64,000 nt of DNA from Dolomedes plantarius. Lineage: Eukaryota; Arthropoda; Arachnida; Araneae; Dolomedidae. Location of the stretch: NCBI GenBank assembly GCA_907164885.2, contig OU015498.1, forward strand, positions 92,847,733 to 92,911,732, written 5' to 3'. Shown one piece after another: positions 53,640 to 64,000 of the stretch; positions within the stretch are counted from its first letter, which is position 1; the number at the start of each line of letters is the position of its first letter. The translations under genes were made by a program, and so were the position numbers. The notes below the pieces were generated by a model, which worked only from the letters and a program-made list of their open reading frames with translations, did no database searches and had not been told where the DNA came from.

Positions 53640-54110
53640 AACGCAAATCCTGTTTCCTCTCGCCAGGACGCGAGAGACGATTAAGCACTGCGAAATAACG
53701 CGACTCTTGCAATAACCGTAACAAGAAAGCGGGAAGACGACAGTCGCTGGATGAGACGAAAACATCCTTCCGAACGCTTTGTTTGGTCTTCCGAGACGCA
53801 TCCGCGCGGGGAGACGGAAAGAAACCTGGAACCGTTCGAAAGCGTCTGAGAAAAGAGAAGTAAGTCCTGGAGATGCTCTCTGGCTGAGAGTGAGTTCCAG
53901 GAGAATTTCTCTCTGACCTTGTGCCGGGGGGAAGATGGAAGAAGGCTGGCGTTCGCGGAAGATGGTATTGCAGAGGCAGGGAGGGAGGACGCTTCGAGAA
54001 TGGGAAACGGGAATAATTTATGGACACGCGGAGAGGCAGCTGATTATCACGGTGTACGTGATTACCGTCTCATAAAGAGACAGGTCGGAGCGACATGCCT
54101 TGGATGACGT
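53640..54110. other. GC-richer unique stretch, possible exon or 5' UTR
   Basis: CpG-rich DNA with overlapping frames on both strands (53626-54027 minus, 53919-54107 plus). A donor-like GAA|GTAAGT lies near 53860. No domain is recognised. It may be part of a host transcript, but neither strand is convincing. Confidence 0.25.
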
Positions 54111-54366
54111 GTTCGAATATCGAAAACGGAAATGTTTCGTGACTAGTGGTACGGTAGTCACACCTTCCATAACCAATCTTTCGTTTTATGATAATGTCGG
54201 ATGTGGTGGATAAATAGGTGTTACAATTAAACTTTATTTCATTTGTAATCTAAATTGGTTCTTCTCATGTTTAATTATTATGCAATTTTTTTCTATTCCG
54301 TTTAGCGACTTACTATGCTAGTATTAATAACAATAGAGACCGTTTCTATCAGCTTTGTTTGCGGAT

Positions 54367-54381
54367 TATATATATATATAC

Positions 54382-54425
<44 letters not shown>

Positions 54426-54426
54426 G
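54367..54426. repeat. (TA)n-(TG)n compound microsatellite
   Basis: A TA run followed by about 17 TG units. Confidence 0.95.
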
Positions 54427-55319
54427 TAATAATAAGGTCACAGTTTTAATTCAATTCCAATGTTGTCTTTCTTCTTTATTAACTATCGTCCGCGTTCTCT
54501 CTATATGCGCATGGGTGTCGCCTGGGCATATGGCACCACAGGGGGGTCACGTGTTAAATAGAAACTAAATTTCATATATGCGGATGTGAGCGTCGGCTCT
54601 ATCGACTTAAAGATTGAATCAGCGGTTGAGCGGTTGCCATTATCATTCTTCTCTGCTACTAAATGAGTAAATAGTTTCTACTCCTTTCCCTTTCCTATAA
54701 AATTTTTAGCTGTTCAATAAACCTATTGTATTTAAAGTAATCAAAGTATTATTCCATTAAATTGAATTATTTGACTTGGATTTTATGTGCCCCAGGTCCG
54801 ACTACCAAGCTGAATGCTCGTACGGCTTTTTTCCCCGGATATCGTCGTTAAGTGTCGTCTACAGACATAGTACCGTCGGGCGCCTAAACTTAACTTGCAA
54901 TAAATTAAACGTTAATAGAAGTTAAGTTAAATCAGAAAATTGGAGAAAACTTTTTAAAAAGTTGGTTTTTTCCAGCGTTTTCAGACTGTGAAACTGAATC
55001 GGAATCTTCAGTTATAGTCATTAGCCTTAACATAGTTTTTAACAATGATATGATCCATAAAAAAAATTCGATGCTATATTTTTTTCTCAATTTAGTTATA
55101 TTATATTTATTTTTCTCATTGTATAACTTTTGATTACTACTCAAACATCAATTCTATTATATTCAATTTCAAAAAATCATAATATTTCATATTTTAAGGA
55201 CCGTCCGGTAGTCAATACACCGAGGAGGGCCCTAACGGAATTGAATTCGTATCCCCCCCCCCCTCCCCGAAAAAAAAAAGTTAGAAGCACGCGACGCCTA
55301 TGTCTACAGATTCTGTATG

Positions 55320-55322
<3 letters not shown>
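54427..55322. other. Intergenic DNA, no gene seen
   Basis: Mixed composition with a C-run at 55252-55262. Nothing recognisable. Confidence 0.4.

Positions 55323-55356
<34 letters not shown>
55323..55356. repeat. (TA)n microsatellite
   Basis: Array directly before the MITE at 55357. Confidence 0.95.
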
Positions 55357-55359
<3 letters not shown>

Positions 55360-55529
55360 TGGAATCTCGATCTATCGTTTTCCAAGGGACCGATTGAAAT
55401 GAACGATAAATGCGGGAAAACGATAGATGCGGAAACATAACAAAGCAATATGATCGTTGGGACTGGATAAAATGAACGACACATACGGAAAAACGATGGA
55501 TCCGAAAAAGATGGATCGAGATTCCACTG
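55357..55529. mobile_element. Small pogo-type MITE
   Basis: 173 bp. Ends 'cagtggaatctcgatctatc' and, reversed, 'cagtggaatctcgatccatc', with TA on both sides. Inner repeats of 'aaatgaacgata' and 'gcggaaa' recur. Confidence 0.85.
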
Positions 55530-55660
55530 TATATATATGTGTGTGAGTGTGTGTGTGTGTATACACAATATAAAACCACTATTAACACAGATGATAGTAG
55601 AAAAAATTAGAAAAGAGCTTACATAAACATTCGGCCCTCTATATTCAATAGGATAGGGAT

Positions 55661-55694
55661 GCTAGTCTTCCGCATAAACGTTCGGAAGACTAGC
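55661..55694. repeat. Perfect 12-bp stem hairpin
   Basis: 'gctagtcttccg' and its reverse complement are separated by 10 bp. The loop 'cataaacgtt' resembles 'cataaacatt' about 50 bp upstream. Function unknown. Confidence 0.6.
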
Positions 55695-55699
55695 ACCCG

Positions 55700-57005
55700 G
55701 TTCGTCCTCGTATTTTAACTTTTTTTTATGCTATTTGTCACAAAAATAACACACTGCATTGCAATATGTATGTATGTATGTACGTATGTATGTATACTCA
55801 CTGACCTGTGTGTAATCGCATCCCTCAAAATTCGGGGCTTGTGTGTAGGGCAGTGGAAAAAAATCCCCATAAAAGATTCGCTACAAATTAGTGTGTTCAG
55901 CGTAAAATAAAACCATTAAAAGTTTAGGCTGTAAGTGTGTTGTGCAGAAAAAAAGTTTTTAAAATAATCTCTTTAAATTAGTGTAATGGGCAGAAAATAA
56001 AACTCCTAAAAGATTGTCTATAAATAAGAAAAAACAAACTGCACTTACAAATTTCAAAGGCCGTCATGATGACGCTTGAAATTTGAGAGTGACGTTTAGC
56101 GTATATAAATAATTATTAGTGAGTCATTTATTGTTTTAATCTTCTCGATCAACATTCACTTGCCCGCAGCCCTCATAAGGAGAAAAGAAAGCTGTTTAAA
56201 TATGCATGAAAAAATCCTATCCACTGATAAGAGAAACTTCAATGAAATATAACGCGTTGAAACTCATATCCGATAATCTGATTACTTGAAGTTCATAGGT
56301 TCCTGGTCCGATGAAACACAAATCTCGCAGGCAACACACATTTTAGGCAGTGACTGCCGAGTTTCGTCTCGGATCCGTCTTGGCAGACGAAACAAACGGC
56401 GGAATTCTTTTGTCTGATTCCCTTCACGGTATCAAGAGCTGACACGACACGAAGCTATTTTCACTCTAATAAAAAATAACACAAGTTGCACATGCATAGA
56501 AGAAAAGTTTAAAAAAAAAACTGAAAGTTATTTCATTGATGACAGTCTTCCTGGAACTTTTATTATATCCTATCAGTTACAGTAACAGTGCAGTTTGGGG
56601 AGCATTTTAAAGAGAATTTTCTCAGTTTGTTTTTAGAACTTTCCTTCGTGAATGTAATGATGTAAAACTGGTGTAATGATGATGTGTTAAGGATGGGAAT
56701 CGAACCTTGATCTCTAAAAGTCGAAACACTGAAATCCTTTTCTCGTATATTTCTCTTTCTTTCCGAGGCTAACGAAACGACACAGCTTGAAGACCCGTAC
56801 AAATTATTATTACTATTTATTCGGTCCTTTTTAAAGACAACGAATTTTTTCTTGACTTTTTTAATACTTTCTTTTAATTAAAAACTGTTACTTCCAACAA
56901 ATAGACTAGAACGACATTTTTGATGGACCTGGCATCAAACTTGGTTCTCCAAGATGCAAACCGGTGCACTACTACCTGCCCCCCCCCCCTATTTATACAT
57001 ACATG

Positions 57006-57015
<10 letters not shown>
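55700..57015. other. Intergenic DNA, no gene seen
   Basis: ATGT microsatellite at 55766-55793. A patch at 56340-56410 repeats 'gccgagtttcgtctcgg'-type inverted motifs. No coding region is supported. Confidence 0.4.

Positions 57016-57059
<44 letters not shown>
57016..57059. repeat. (TA)n microsatellite
   Basis: Array directly before the mariner foldback at 57060. Confidence 0.95.
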
Positions 57060-57060
<1 letters not shown>

Positions 57061-57459
57061 GAGGGAAAGTCAATAAGTAGGTTACAAAAGTCAATAAAAA
57101 AAGGGGAAACCAAGATACGTACTGGAAAAGCATGTTTATTTCTCTACATAATCTCCATTACATTAATACATTTGTCCCACCTCTGTATGAGTTTCCCAAT
57201 ACCTGCTGCATGAAAGTCTTTGGAGTGCTGTCTGAGCCATCTATGTACCGACTGATGCAGATGCTGAATGTGAGGTACATAGACGGCTGAGACAGCAGTT
57301 CAAAGACTTTTATGCAGCAGGTATTGGAAAACTCATACAGAGGTGGGACAATTGTATTAATGTAAATGGAGATTATGTATAAATAAACATGCTTTTCAAG
57401 TACGTATCTTGGTTTCCCTTTTTTATTGGCTTTTTAACCTACTTACTGAATTGCCCTCG
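57060..57459. mobile_element. Third mariner foldback made of two 3' ends
   Basis: 400 bp, with TA on both sides. The arms begin 'cgagggaaagtcaataagta' (left) and, reversed, 'cgagggcaattcagtaagta' (right). Both encode the end of a mariner transposase: right arm, plus strand, 'FYAAGIGKLIQRWDNCINV'; left arm, minus strand, 'FHAAGIGKLIQRWDKCINV'. No HTH, no catalytic core and no 5' end. It should fold into a hairpin with ~170-bp arms. Confidence 0.85.
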
Positions 57460-57463
57460 TACA

Positions 57464-57485
57464 TATATATATATATATATATATA
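57464..57485. repeat. (TA)n microsatellite
   Basis: Short array between the mariner foldback and the Tigger derivative. Confidence 0.9.
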
Positions 57486-58930
57486 CAGTGGACGCTCGTT
57501 AATTCGAACTCGGTTAATTCGAACTTTCGGTTAATTCGAACTAATCCAAAAGTCCCAAAAAACTTGTATTGGAGTTAATGTTAAAAAAATCTCATTAATT
57601 CGAACTAAATTTTTATCACTTCGGTTAATTCGAACTAAAAATTTGACAAAAAAAAATTCTTTTTCCTCGTTTAATGGAAAAAATACACACTGTATTTATT
57701 ATTTTGTGTGTCAAAATTTCTTTTCTGTGTAAAGAGGCACATGCCTGCATTCCTAGACTATTGCATGTCCGCTAAACGTTAGTAGCTATTGTCCTTATTA
57801 GTGCTAAACGGAAAAAGCAATTTTCCTTTATTTGGATCGATTTTCTTAGAATTTCAGAAAAACTAGTCTTTACTACAAATTCCAGGGAGCTGCGTCAGTT
57901 ATAACTGCAGTGCAGACAAGTTAATGTGGTCTAGTTTTTCTTCCTCATTGTGTGGTGTGAACGTGTAAAAGTTGAGGATGTCTACACGTGGAAAGTACAA
58001 AACCCTAACTTTGGAGACAAAGGTAGAAATTTTAAAGAAAGTAGAGAATGGCAAATGTAAAACGAAGTTAGCAGCTGACTATGGAATTTAAAAAAATGCC
58101 TTGTCAACTAATTTTAAAACAAGGAGTCAATTTTAGATTCATCGGAAAAATCAAAATTTGCTAGAGGAAGGAAACGCATGAGAAATGCGTCCCAAGAAGT
58201 TCTAGAAAAAGCTTTACTGCTATGGTTCCAGGATGTTAGATCTCGAAATTTTCCAATAAATGGACCCCTAGTGCTGACGAAGGCTGATGAATTGGCAAGT
58301 CGAATGGGTATTGAAGATTTTAAATGCAGTGATGGATGGCTTTCTCGATTTAAGTCAAGGCACAATTTTCTTATCAAACTGTATGTGGCCAAAGCTCTGG
58401 TGTAAACGAAGACGTATGCACTGATTTCGGTAGGAAACTGCCAGGGCTTTTCTCTACTTACCTGCCGAAAGATATTTTTAATGCGGCTATAATGGACAAA
58501 GCCATAATGGACTCTATTAAAACTCTGAAAGCATTTATTCAGATGGAACCTTCCTCTGAAAATAAATTGAAATGTTTACTTCAAATCGAGAAGCTGGCTG
58601 AACAATGTAGGCATCATAAACAAAACCAAACATCCATTTTACAGTTTTTCCCCAAAGTGTAATTCATATTTTTAATAAAAGTTTACTTTATACTGCAAAT
58701 CTTCTGCTTCATTTTATGATTAAAGTAAGTCTGTATTGCTTTTTAATATGTTTAACTTTAGATAACATAGTATAATATATTTTCTGGGGTTATACATACT
58801 AGGAGATTTTCTTCTTCAGTGATACATATTTAAAGTTATATATTTTCTCTTAACATCGGATAATTCGAACTTCGGATAATTCGAACTTTTTTCTGAGAAC
58901 CTTTGAGTTCGAATTAACGAGCGTCCACTG
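57486..58930 (+). mobile_element. Tigger derivative (long form, without the 29-bp insertion)
   Basis: 1445 bp, with inverted ends 'cagtggacgctcgttaattc', TA flanks and three or more subterminal 'ggttaattcgaac' motifs at each end. Closest to the ancestral form of the three copies in this window. Confidence 0.92.
57978..58662 (+). pseudogene. Tigger transposase remnant without DDE domain
   Basis: CENP-B-type HTH from the ATG at 57978 ('MSTRGKYKTLTLETKVEILK'), several stops, then 'MGIEDFKCSDGWLSRFKSRH'. The catalytic DDE block is missing between 'YLPKDIFNA' and 'IMDSIKTLKAF'. The C-terminus ends near 58660. At 58368-58372 one or two bases are lost relative to the 35145 copy. The 28046, 35145 and 57486 copies share the same internal deletion, so this defective form was mobilised by another element's enzyme. 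Confidence 0.8.
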
Positions 58931-58938
58931 TATATATA

Positions 58939-59012
<74 letters not shown>
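58931..59012. repeat. (TA)n microsatellite
   Basis: Array between the Tigger derivative and the Helitron 3' terminus. Confidence 0.95.
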
Positions 59013-59013
<1 letters not shown>

Positions 59014-59047
59014 TAGCTGAAGTACCCGGCGATGCCCGGGATTTTAA

Positions 59048-61580
59048 GAATGTTTGTTGTTAACCAAAGTCAATTTAAAAATTAACACAGTATAAATAAC
59101 ATAGAAAATATATGTGAAATGTTATACACGTCTCAGAATTTCAGCCTTTCATCATTGTAATACTAAAATCTGAAAAGTAAAAATGTCAAATTCTCTAATG
59201 TTTGTTAACCAAAATTAATTTAAAACTAAGCACAGTATAAATAACAGAAAAAAACCTTGTGAAATCTATAAATATATAAATTTATAATAAACTCCTCAGA
59301 ATTCAGCTAGAATTAGCCTTTCATCCTTGGGGTAAAAAAAAGAAGCTGCAATTACAGGTTCAGCAGAAATTTCCAATAGAACAATGATATGACTGCAGCG
59401 TTGCCTCTTAAAAAATGAAGTGTTTGATTGAGGGCTGCAAACCATTCAACTCTTCTTCACATTTAACTCCTATAAACATCCTCTACATATTAAATTCCTT
59501 TTCTCTCCATAATAAACTCCTCAGAATTTTGGTACATTCAGCCTTTCATCATAGTTCCACTAAAATCTGAAACATCCTCTCCAGAAATATAAATTTATTA
59601 ATTTCAATAATTAAACACACACAAATGTATAAATTACGCAAAAGTTTTTTAACCAACATTTGAATAATTCGTAAATGAAAAAGCATATGAAAATAAAGAT
59701 AAGAACTTCCGGAATCGAAATTAATTACCCTTAATTTTTAATTAATAAAAAACCAACATAATATGAATAAAAACGATAGTTGTTTAAAACCATATGAAAA
59801 TAAAGCTATTATAAAGATAATAATAAAAAAAACATAAGAAAATAATGCTCGCGCATGAAGTTAACGTTACGATATAAAGATAGTAATAATAATATAAACC
59901 GCGTGCATAAAATATTTAGCTTTTCAAGCGAAATAAATTAATTTTTAGAAAAAACTACTTTTAATCGAGAAATTAAATACATTGCACAAAATTTTGATTT
60001 TACCAACTTTCCACCCTACAATTTACACCCTACTTCTTTTAAATAGGGTGTAAATATAAAGTTATAACAGCCAATTGAATGCCAGTTAAAAACGATTGTT
60101 GTTTAAAATCATATGAAAATTACGCTAATTATAAAGATAATAAAAAAAAAAACATAGGAAAATAATGTGTGCGCTTGAAGTTAACGTTACTATATAAAGA
60201 TAGTAATAAAAATCTATATATATAAAACAGTTCCGTAACTGACTAACTGACTGATTGACTGACTGACATACAAAGTACAGACCAAACCGCTGAACCTAAA
60301 GGACTGAAATTTTGCATGACGATTCTTCTTATAATGTAGGGGTGCACTAAGAAAGATTTTTGAAAAAATTTTCTTAGATTTTTTTTAAATTAAATGTTTA
60401 ATCTGTTTTTGTAACTTTTTTCAAGTTTGCATTTAAAATGAATTTAGTTTGAGGGTTGTAAAATTTATATCATGAAAAATATCATAAAAATTCCTTTAAA
60501 ATGAAATTCTTTTCGAATCTTTACCTCCATTTTCTAATTTTTGGTGAATTTTTAAAGATTAATTTTTACAATTTAATTTATTAAACGCTGATCATGTGAT
60601 TCCTTTATCTGGTACTTTAAATAAATTTATCGTCACGTAACAACGAAATAGACAAAAAAAAATATTTTTTTTCTTGCTAATGCGGCAAACGATTGGACAT
60701 TATCCAAAAAATATTAAAATACAGTAAAAGATATGTTCCTCAAACTGTACTATAATCTTTAGTATGTCCTGTTAAATTTAATTTCAATATTTTCTTCTAC
60801 ATTATTTTGTCTATAAAAATATCCCTTACGATTTTTAAAAAAATATATTTTTTTGTCTTATGGTTGGAATACTAAAAGTTTAAAATAGTGGCGCCATCTA
60901 CTGAACGCCTGTGAATCGAGAGTCGCATCTTTCAAAAGTTGTTGGTTATTTATTAATTAAAAATATTGGAAAGTTCTTGTGGATCTGTAAATATACATGT
61001 GGTAACAGTTTTAAAATTTATAAATTATCAACCTACACATTTGATAATTTATCACGGCGTTGCCCGGGATTTTAAGAATGTCTGTTAACCAAAATCAATT
61101 TAATAACTAAACACAGTATAAATAACATAGAATAAAAAGCATGTGAAATGTTATACGCATGAATAAAAAGAAAACCCAACATAAAAAACCATAAATTTAC
61201 AATAATTTCTTCAGAATTCAGCTAGATTTAGCGTTTCATCATTGGAGCAAAAAAACCCTGAAAAGTAAAGCATAAAATATATACATTTATAATAAACCAC
61301 TAAAAGCTGAAAAGGAAAAATGTCAAATTGTCTTTAGGAAAGTAAAGAATTTTGAAAAGTAAAGCTGAAAAGTAAAAATGTCAAATAGTCGAATGTTTGT
61401 TAACCAAAATCAATTTAAAAACTAAATACAGTATAAATAACATAGAAAAGATTTAGCCTTTATCATTGGACAAAAAATCCTGAAAAGTAAAACATAAAAT
61501 ATATAAATTTATCATAAACCTACCAAAATCCATTAAAAAACTAAGCACAGTATAAATAAAATAGAAAATAAGTATACGAA
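59048..61580 (-). repeat. Repeat units inside the Helitrons
   Basis: A ~55-bp unit like 'gtttgttaaccaaaatcaat', then 'aactaa(g/a)cacagtataa' and 'ataacatagaaaa', appears near 59051, 59211, 61079, 61395 and 61513, often followed by 'gtgaaatgttatac'. Internal minisatellites of this kind are common in small Helitrons. Confidence 0.65.
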
Positions 61581-61599
61581 ATGTTATACACATTAATAA

Positions 61600-61765
61600 T
61601 ATGAAAAATAAAATAAAATAAAAATAATTTTAAAAAAATAATAAATAAAATAATAATAATAATAATAATAATTTAAAAAATAATAAAATAAAATAAAAAT
61701 AATTTTAAAAAAATAATAAATAAAAATAATAATAATAATAATTTAAAAAATAATAAAATAAAAGC
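61600..61765. repeat. (AAT/AAAAT)n low-complexity tract
   Basis: Two similar AAAATAAT-rich blocks of about 70 bp in tandem. Confidence 0.9.
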
Positions 61766-62450
61766 TGAAATAAAAAAGCCTCTATAAAAAAGCTGAAAAT
61801 ACAGGTTTAGCAAAATTTGTTCGATCCGCGTCGTGTAGCGTAGTAAATGAACGCTTTTACCGAATGCGCCAGAATGACATGCTGCTTTATTGAGTAAATA
61901 GGAAAATATTCGACTAAGCTTACTGGAAAGTTGCTATGGGTTGGTGAATATACATGTATTTATGGAGTGAGAGGAGTTTTAAGTCAGAAATAAGTTAGCA
62001 GGATAGAAGCTTAGTCTTTAACTCTTCAATAGACACAAAGACATAAGCGAGGGAGGTTGCAGTAGCGATTAAAAAAGATCTCGTGACACTTAGCGTGGTT
62101 GATTCGAATTTTCCATCGCGTGTGATAGTGTCAATATGCCGTTGGATCCGATTTATTTTAGAGTATAAAATCTGACTTGAAAGATTATTATCTTCATTTT
62201 ATTATTCTGGTTTAATATGTAACTTGAAACTTTTTGATTTTATTTATTTTTATCTTTTCGCTCGCTGTTTGCCAGCTAACCCTAACGTGGACGCCATATT
62301 CAAAGGGTTGATTCCACAAAGTGTAACAGCTTACATTTAGTTTCAAAATTGTTGGTTTTTTATTAATTAAAAATCAGCGGTAATTAATTTCGATTTTTGA
62401 AGTTCTTCAGACCCTCGGCTGTTTTTAAAGACGCATTTTTATATATTAGA

Positions 62451-63488
62451 TATAAATTAGTTCTAGCGTCGGATCTATATTCCTGGGTATATGTGTGTTA
62501 GTGTAGTGTATGTTAAAAATTTTATTTGAAACTTAAAATACCTATTTATTTCTGTCTAGGAACATTACGAGTTACATATTTCTCAGAAACCATTTTACAA
62601 ATTAGAATATCAAAGCAACGAAACATTGCTATCGTGAAAATAAACTTTTAGCTTTAAAAATTATTTATGTTGATATTCAGAGGAAAACAACCCACTTACT
62701 TCGTAACACTTCCAAGGTCACCGAAGCTCGCGTTTCTGACAGAATGCCAACACTCGGGCAAGCTGCCCCGCTCTGTTTAACCACGCAAGAGGTGAAAGAC
62801 GTAAAAGTGATGTTACTCTTGCATAAACACTTTCATTTTTGCAAAATAAATTTTACTCTCTGCGGCTTAATGCTTTTCGAAATTTCATTTCAGAAATTTT
62901 AAACATTTTCTCTGCTTTCTAAATAATGATCACTTTCATACTTAACTCTTGATTGTAACCAATGGTGAATGGCTAGGGACAAAACGATATGAAGGAATTG
63001 AGATAATAAAGGTAGAAAAAAGTAATGATAAAAATATATTTTTCGCATCAAATCAATTTATATAACTACGGGAGGAAATTATGAACCCTTCAAGTACTTT
63101 AACAAAAAAAAAAAAAATGTGCATAAAAAATCTCGTTTGCCGAAAATGACCCAATATAGACCGATATATTTAACTTGAATAGAGTACCTTTTGAAACGCA
63201 GTAAATCATAGGTTCAATTATTGGTGTGTTTTGCAACTCACTTTGAAAGCGAGTCGTATAACAAACTTAGTGAGTTGGCAGCCCCGCATCAGGAGATAAA
63301 TGAGCTCGTTTGGGGAGCTGGATTCCATTACTCGTTTCCCCAGAAGATGGAACAACGCACCTACGCGAGTTCCACTGTACAGTAGATTTGAATTTGGCGA
63401 TATGAGTTCACGGACCCAATAATTTTTCTGTGTGTAAATTTTTATTATTCCCCCTTCCCCACAAACAGGTTATATATACATGCTTATA
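62451..63488. other. Intergenic DNA, no gene seen
   Basis: AT-rich unique sequence with an A-run at 63105-63116. No supported gene. Confidence 0.4.
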
Positions 63489-63638
63489 CAGTGAAACTTC
63501 TCTATGGCGGGCAGCAATGGGTTCGAAAAAAAGTGGCCGTTTAAAGAGGTGGTCGTCGAAAAGATTTTCTATAACATTGGCTCTAAGGACTATTGAATCT
63601 ATTCTAAACAAAATATGGCCGGTTAGAGCATTTTCACT
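63489..63638. mobile_element. MITE family M1, copy 3
   Basis: 150 bp. Left end 'cagtgaaacttctctatggc'; right end 'gttagagcattttcact'. Inner 'ggtggtcgtcgaaaagat' and 'ggctctaaggac' match the other copies. Confidence 0.78.
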
Positions 63639-64000
63639 ATATATATGTAGGATTTTTGCCTCATGCAAATTCTCTGTTGCTATGCGTAGCCCAGAGTTGC
63701 ACCAAACCCTTATCTTATCCCGGCGACACTCCTTGAGGGGACAGTCGAGGGAGAGGGTTGAATGACCCCGACTCTTGGAGACTATTCCAAGAGTGGTGTG
63801 TTTACGAGGAGAGGGATTACAGGCCTCGGTTGAGAGAGGTTGTGTTTTTGCTACTCCGTGCGTAGGCACGAGGGATTTGTGAATATGACAGTAGCGAAAG
63901 GCTTCCCGATTTTGTACTGTTGAAGGGAATCTTAGCATTGCGCTGGGCTACCCCGTAAACCCTTATATCGTACCGGAGACAGTAAAAGTAGGCTCTCCGG
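63639..64000. other. GC-richer unique sequence at window edge
   Basis: A competing pair of frames (63408-63938 minus, 63430-63765 plus) crosses the MITE, so neither is credible as a whole. The stretch 63700-64000 is richer in GC and could belong to a gene or repeat beyond the window. I recognise nothing in it. Confidence 0.3.

Larger units (their letters stand above)
59013..62450 (-). mobile_element. Non-autonomous Helitron cluster
   Basis: At 59013 the minus strand ends in CTAG before T. It is preceded by a GC hairpin (CCCGGGCATCGCCGGG) eight bases upstream, the canonical Helitron 3' end. At 62450 the minus strand begins 'TCTAATATATAAAAATGC' after A, a canonical 5' end. A second, degraded hairpin end ('cggcgttgcccggg') lies at 61055-61070. 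A plus-strand 5' end ('tctatatatataaaacagtt') is at 60211. So at least two, probably three, Helitron pieces are present. No Rep/helicase coding was found. Confidence 0.7.

Noticed and set aside
63408..63938. 176-codon minus-strand frame near the window end
   Set aside because: It crosses a MITE of family M1 and has a competing plus-strand frame. No domain is recognised.

Overview
This is repeat-dominated, AT-rich animal DNA, most likely from an arachnid, and a spider is my best guess. The evidence is the DUF4817-type transposase at 7.3 kb, several Tc1-like transposases, tRNA-headed SINEs and very long (TA)n arrays. There is no operon structure, no rRNA, no CRISPR and no convincing complete host gene. 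Almost all recognisable coding sequence belongs to transposable elements. Family assignments come from reading motifs and end sequences; no database search was possible.

Layout. 0-8.2 kb: dispersed repeats, a hAT MITE, a decayed Tc1, a SINE, the tail of a non-LTR element, a diverged ~180-bp tandem repeat, and a Tc1/mariner-type element with ~185-bp inverted ends. 8.2-12 kb: mostly unique DNA with two regulatory-looking stretches. 12-15.2 kb: nested hAT-like elements holding two mariner foldbacks made of two 3' ends each. 16-26 kb: a stack of insertions. A Harbinger-like element with a broken MADF gene appears to contain a Tigger/pogo-type element. That one contains an intact-looking Tc1 and an LTR retroelement whose two LTRs point at each other. 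The retroelement is itself interrupted by a hAT MITE and apparently a piggyBac-like end. 26-30 kb: a Tc1 pseudogene and a ~140-bp hairpin-bearing satellite split by a Tigger derivative. 30-41 kb: mainly unique intergenic DNA, one longer Tigger derivative, and a promoter-like cluster at 39.4-39.55 kb. 41-51.4 kb: a 5'-truncated non-LTR retrotransposon, a 329-bp tandem duplication, a Tc1 stopped by one codon, pogo-type MITEs, an unplaced hAT-like element and a second intact-looking Tc1 (DD36E). 52.6-64 kb: MITEs, SINEs, a third mariner foldback, the best-preserved Tigger derivative and a Helitron cluster.

How the parts relate. The autonomous-looking parts are two Tc1 transposases, at 18926-19966 (-) and 50339-51379 (+). 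The MITEs, foldbacks and deleted Tiggers would need transposases supplied from elsewhere. Many TA-targeting elements sit directly in or beside (TA)n arrays, so the arrays look like repeated landing sites. Host signals are limited to candidate regulatory stretches (8.64-8.86, 11.2-11.4, 31.25 and 39.4-39.55 kb) and a few weak open frames.
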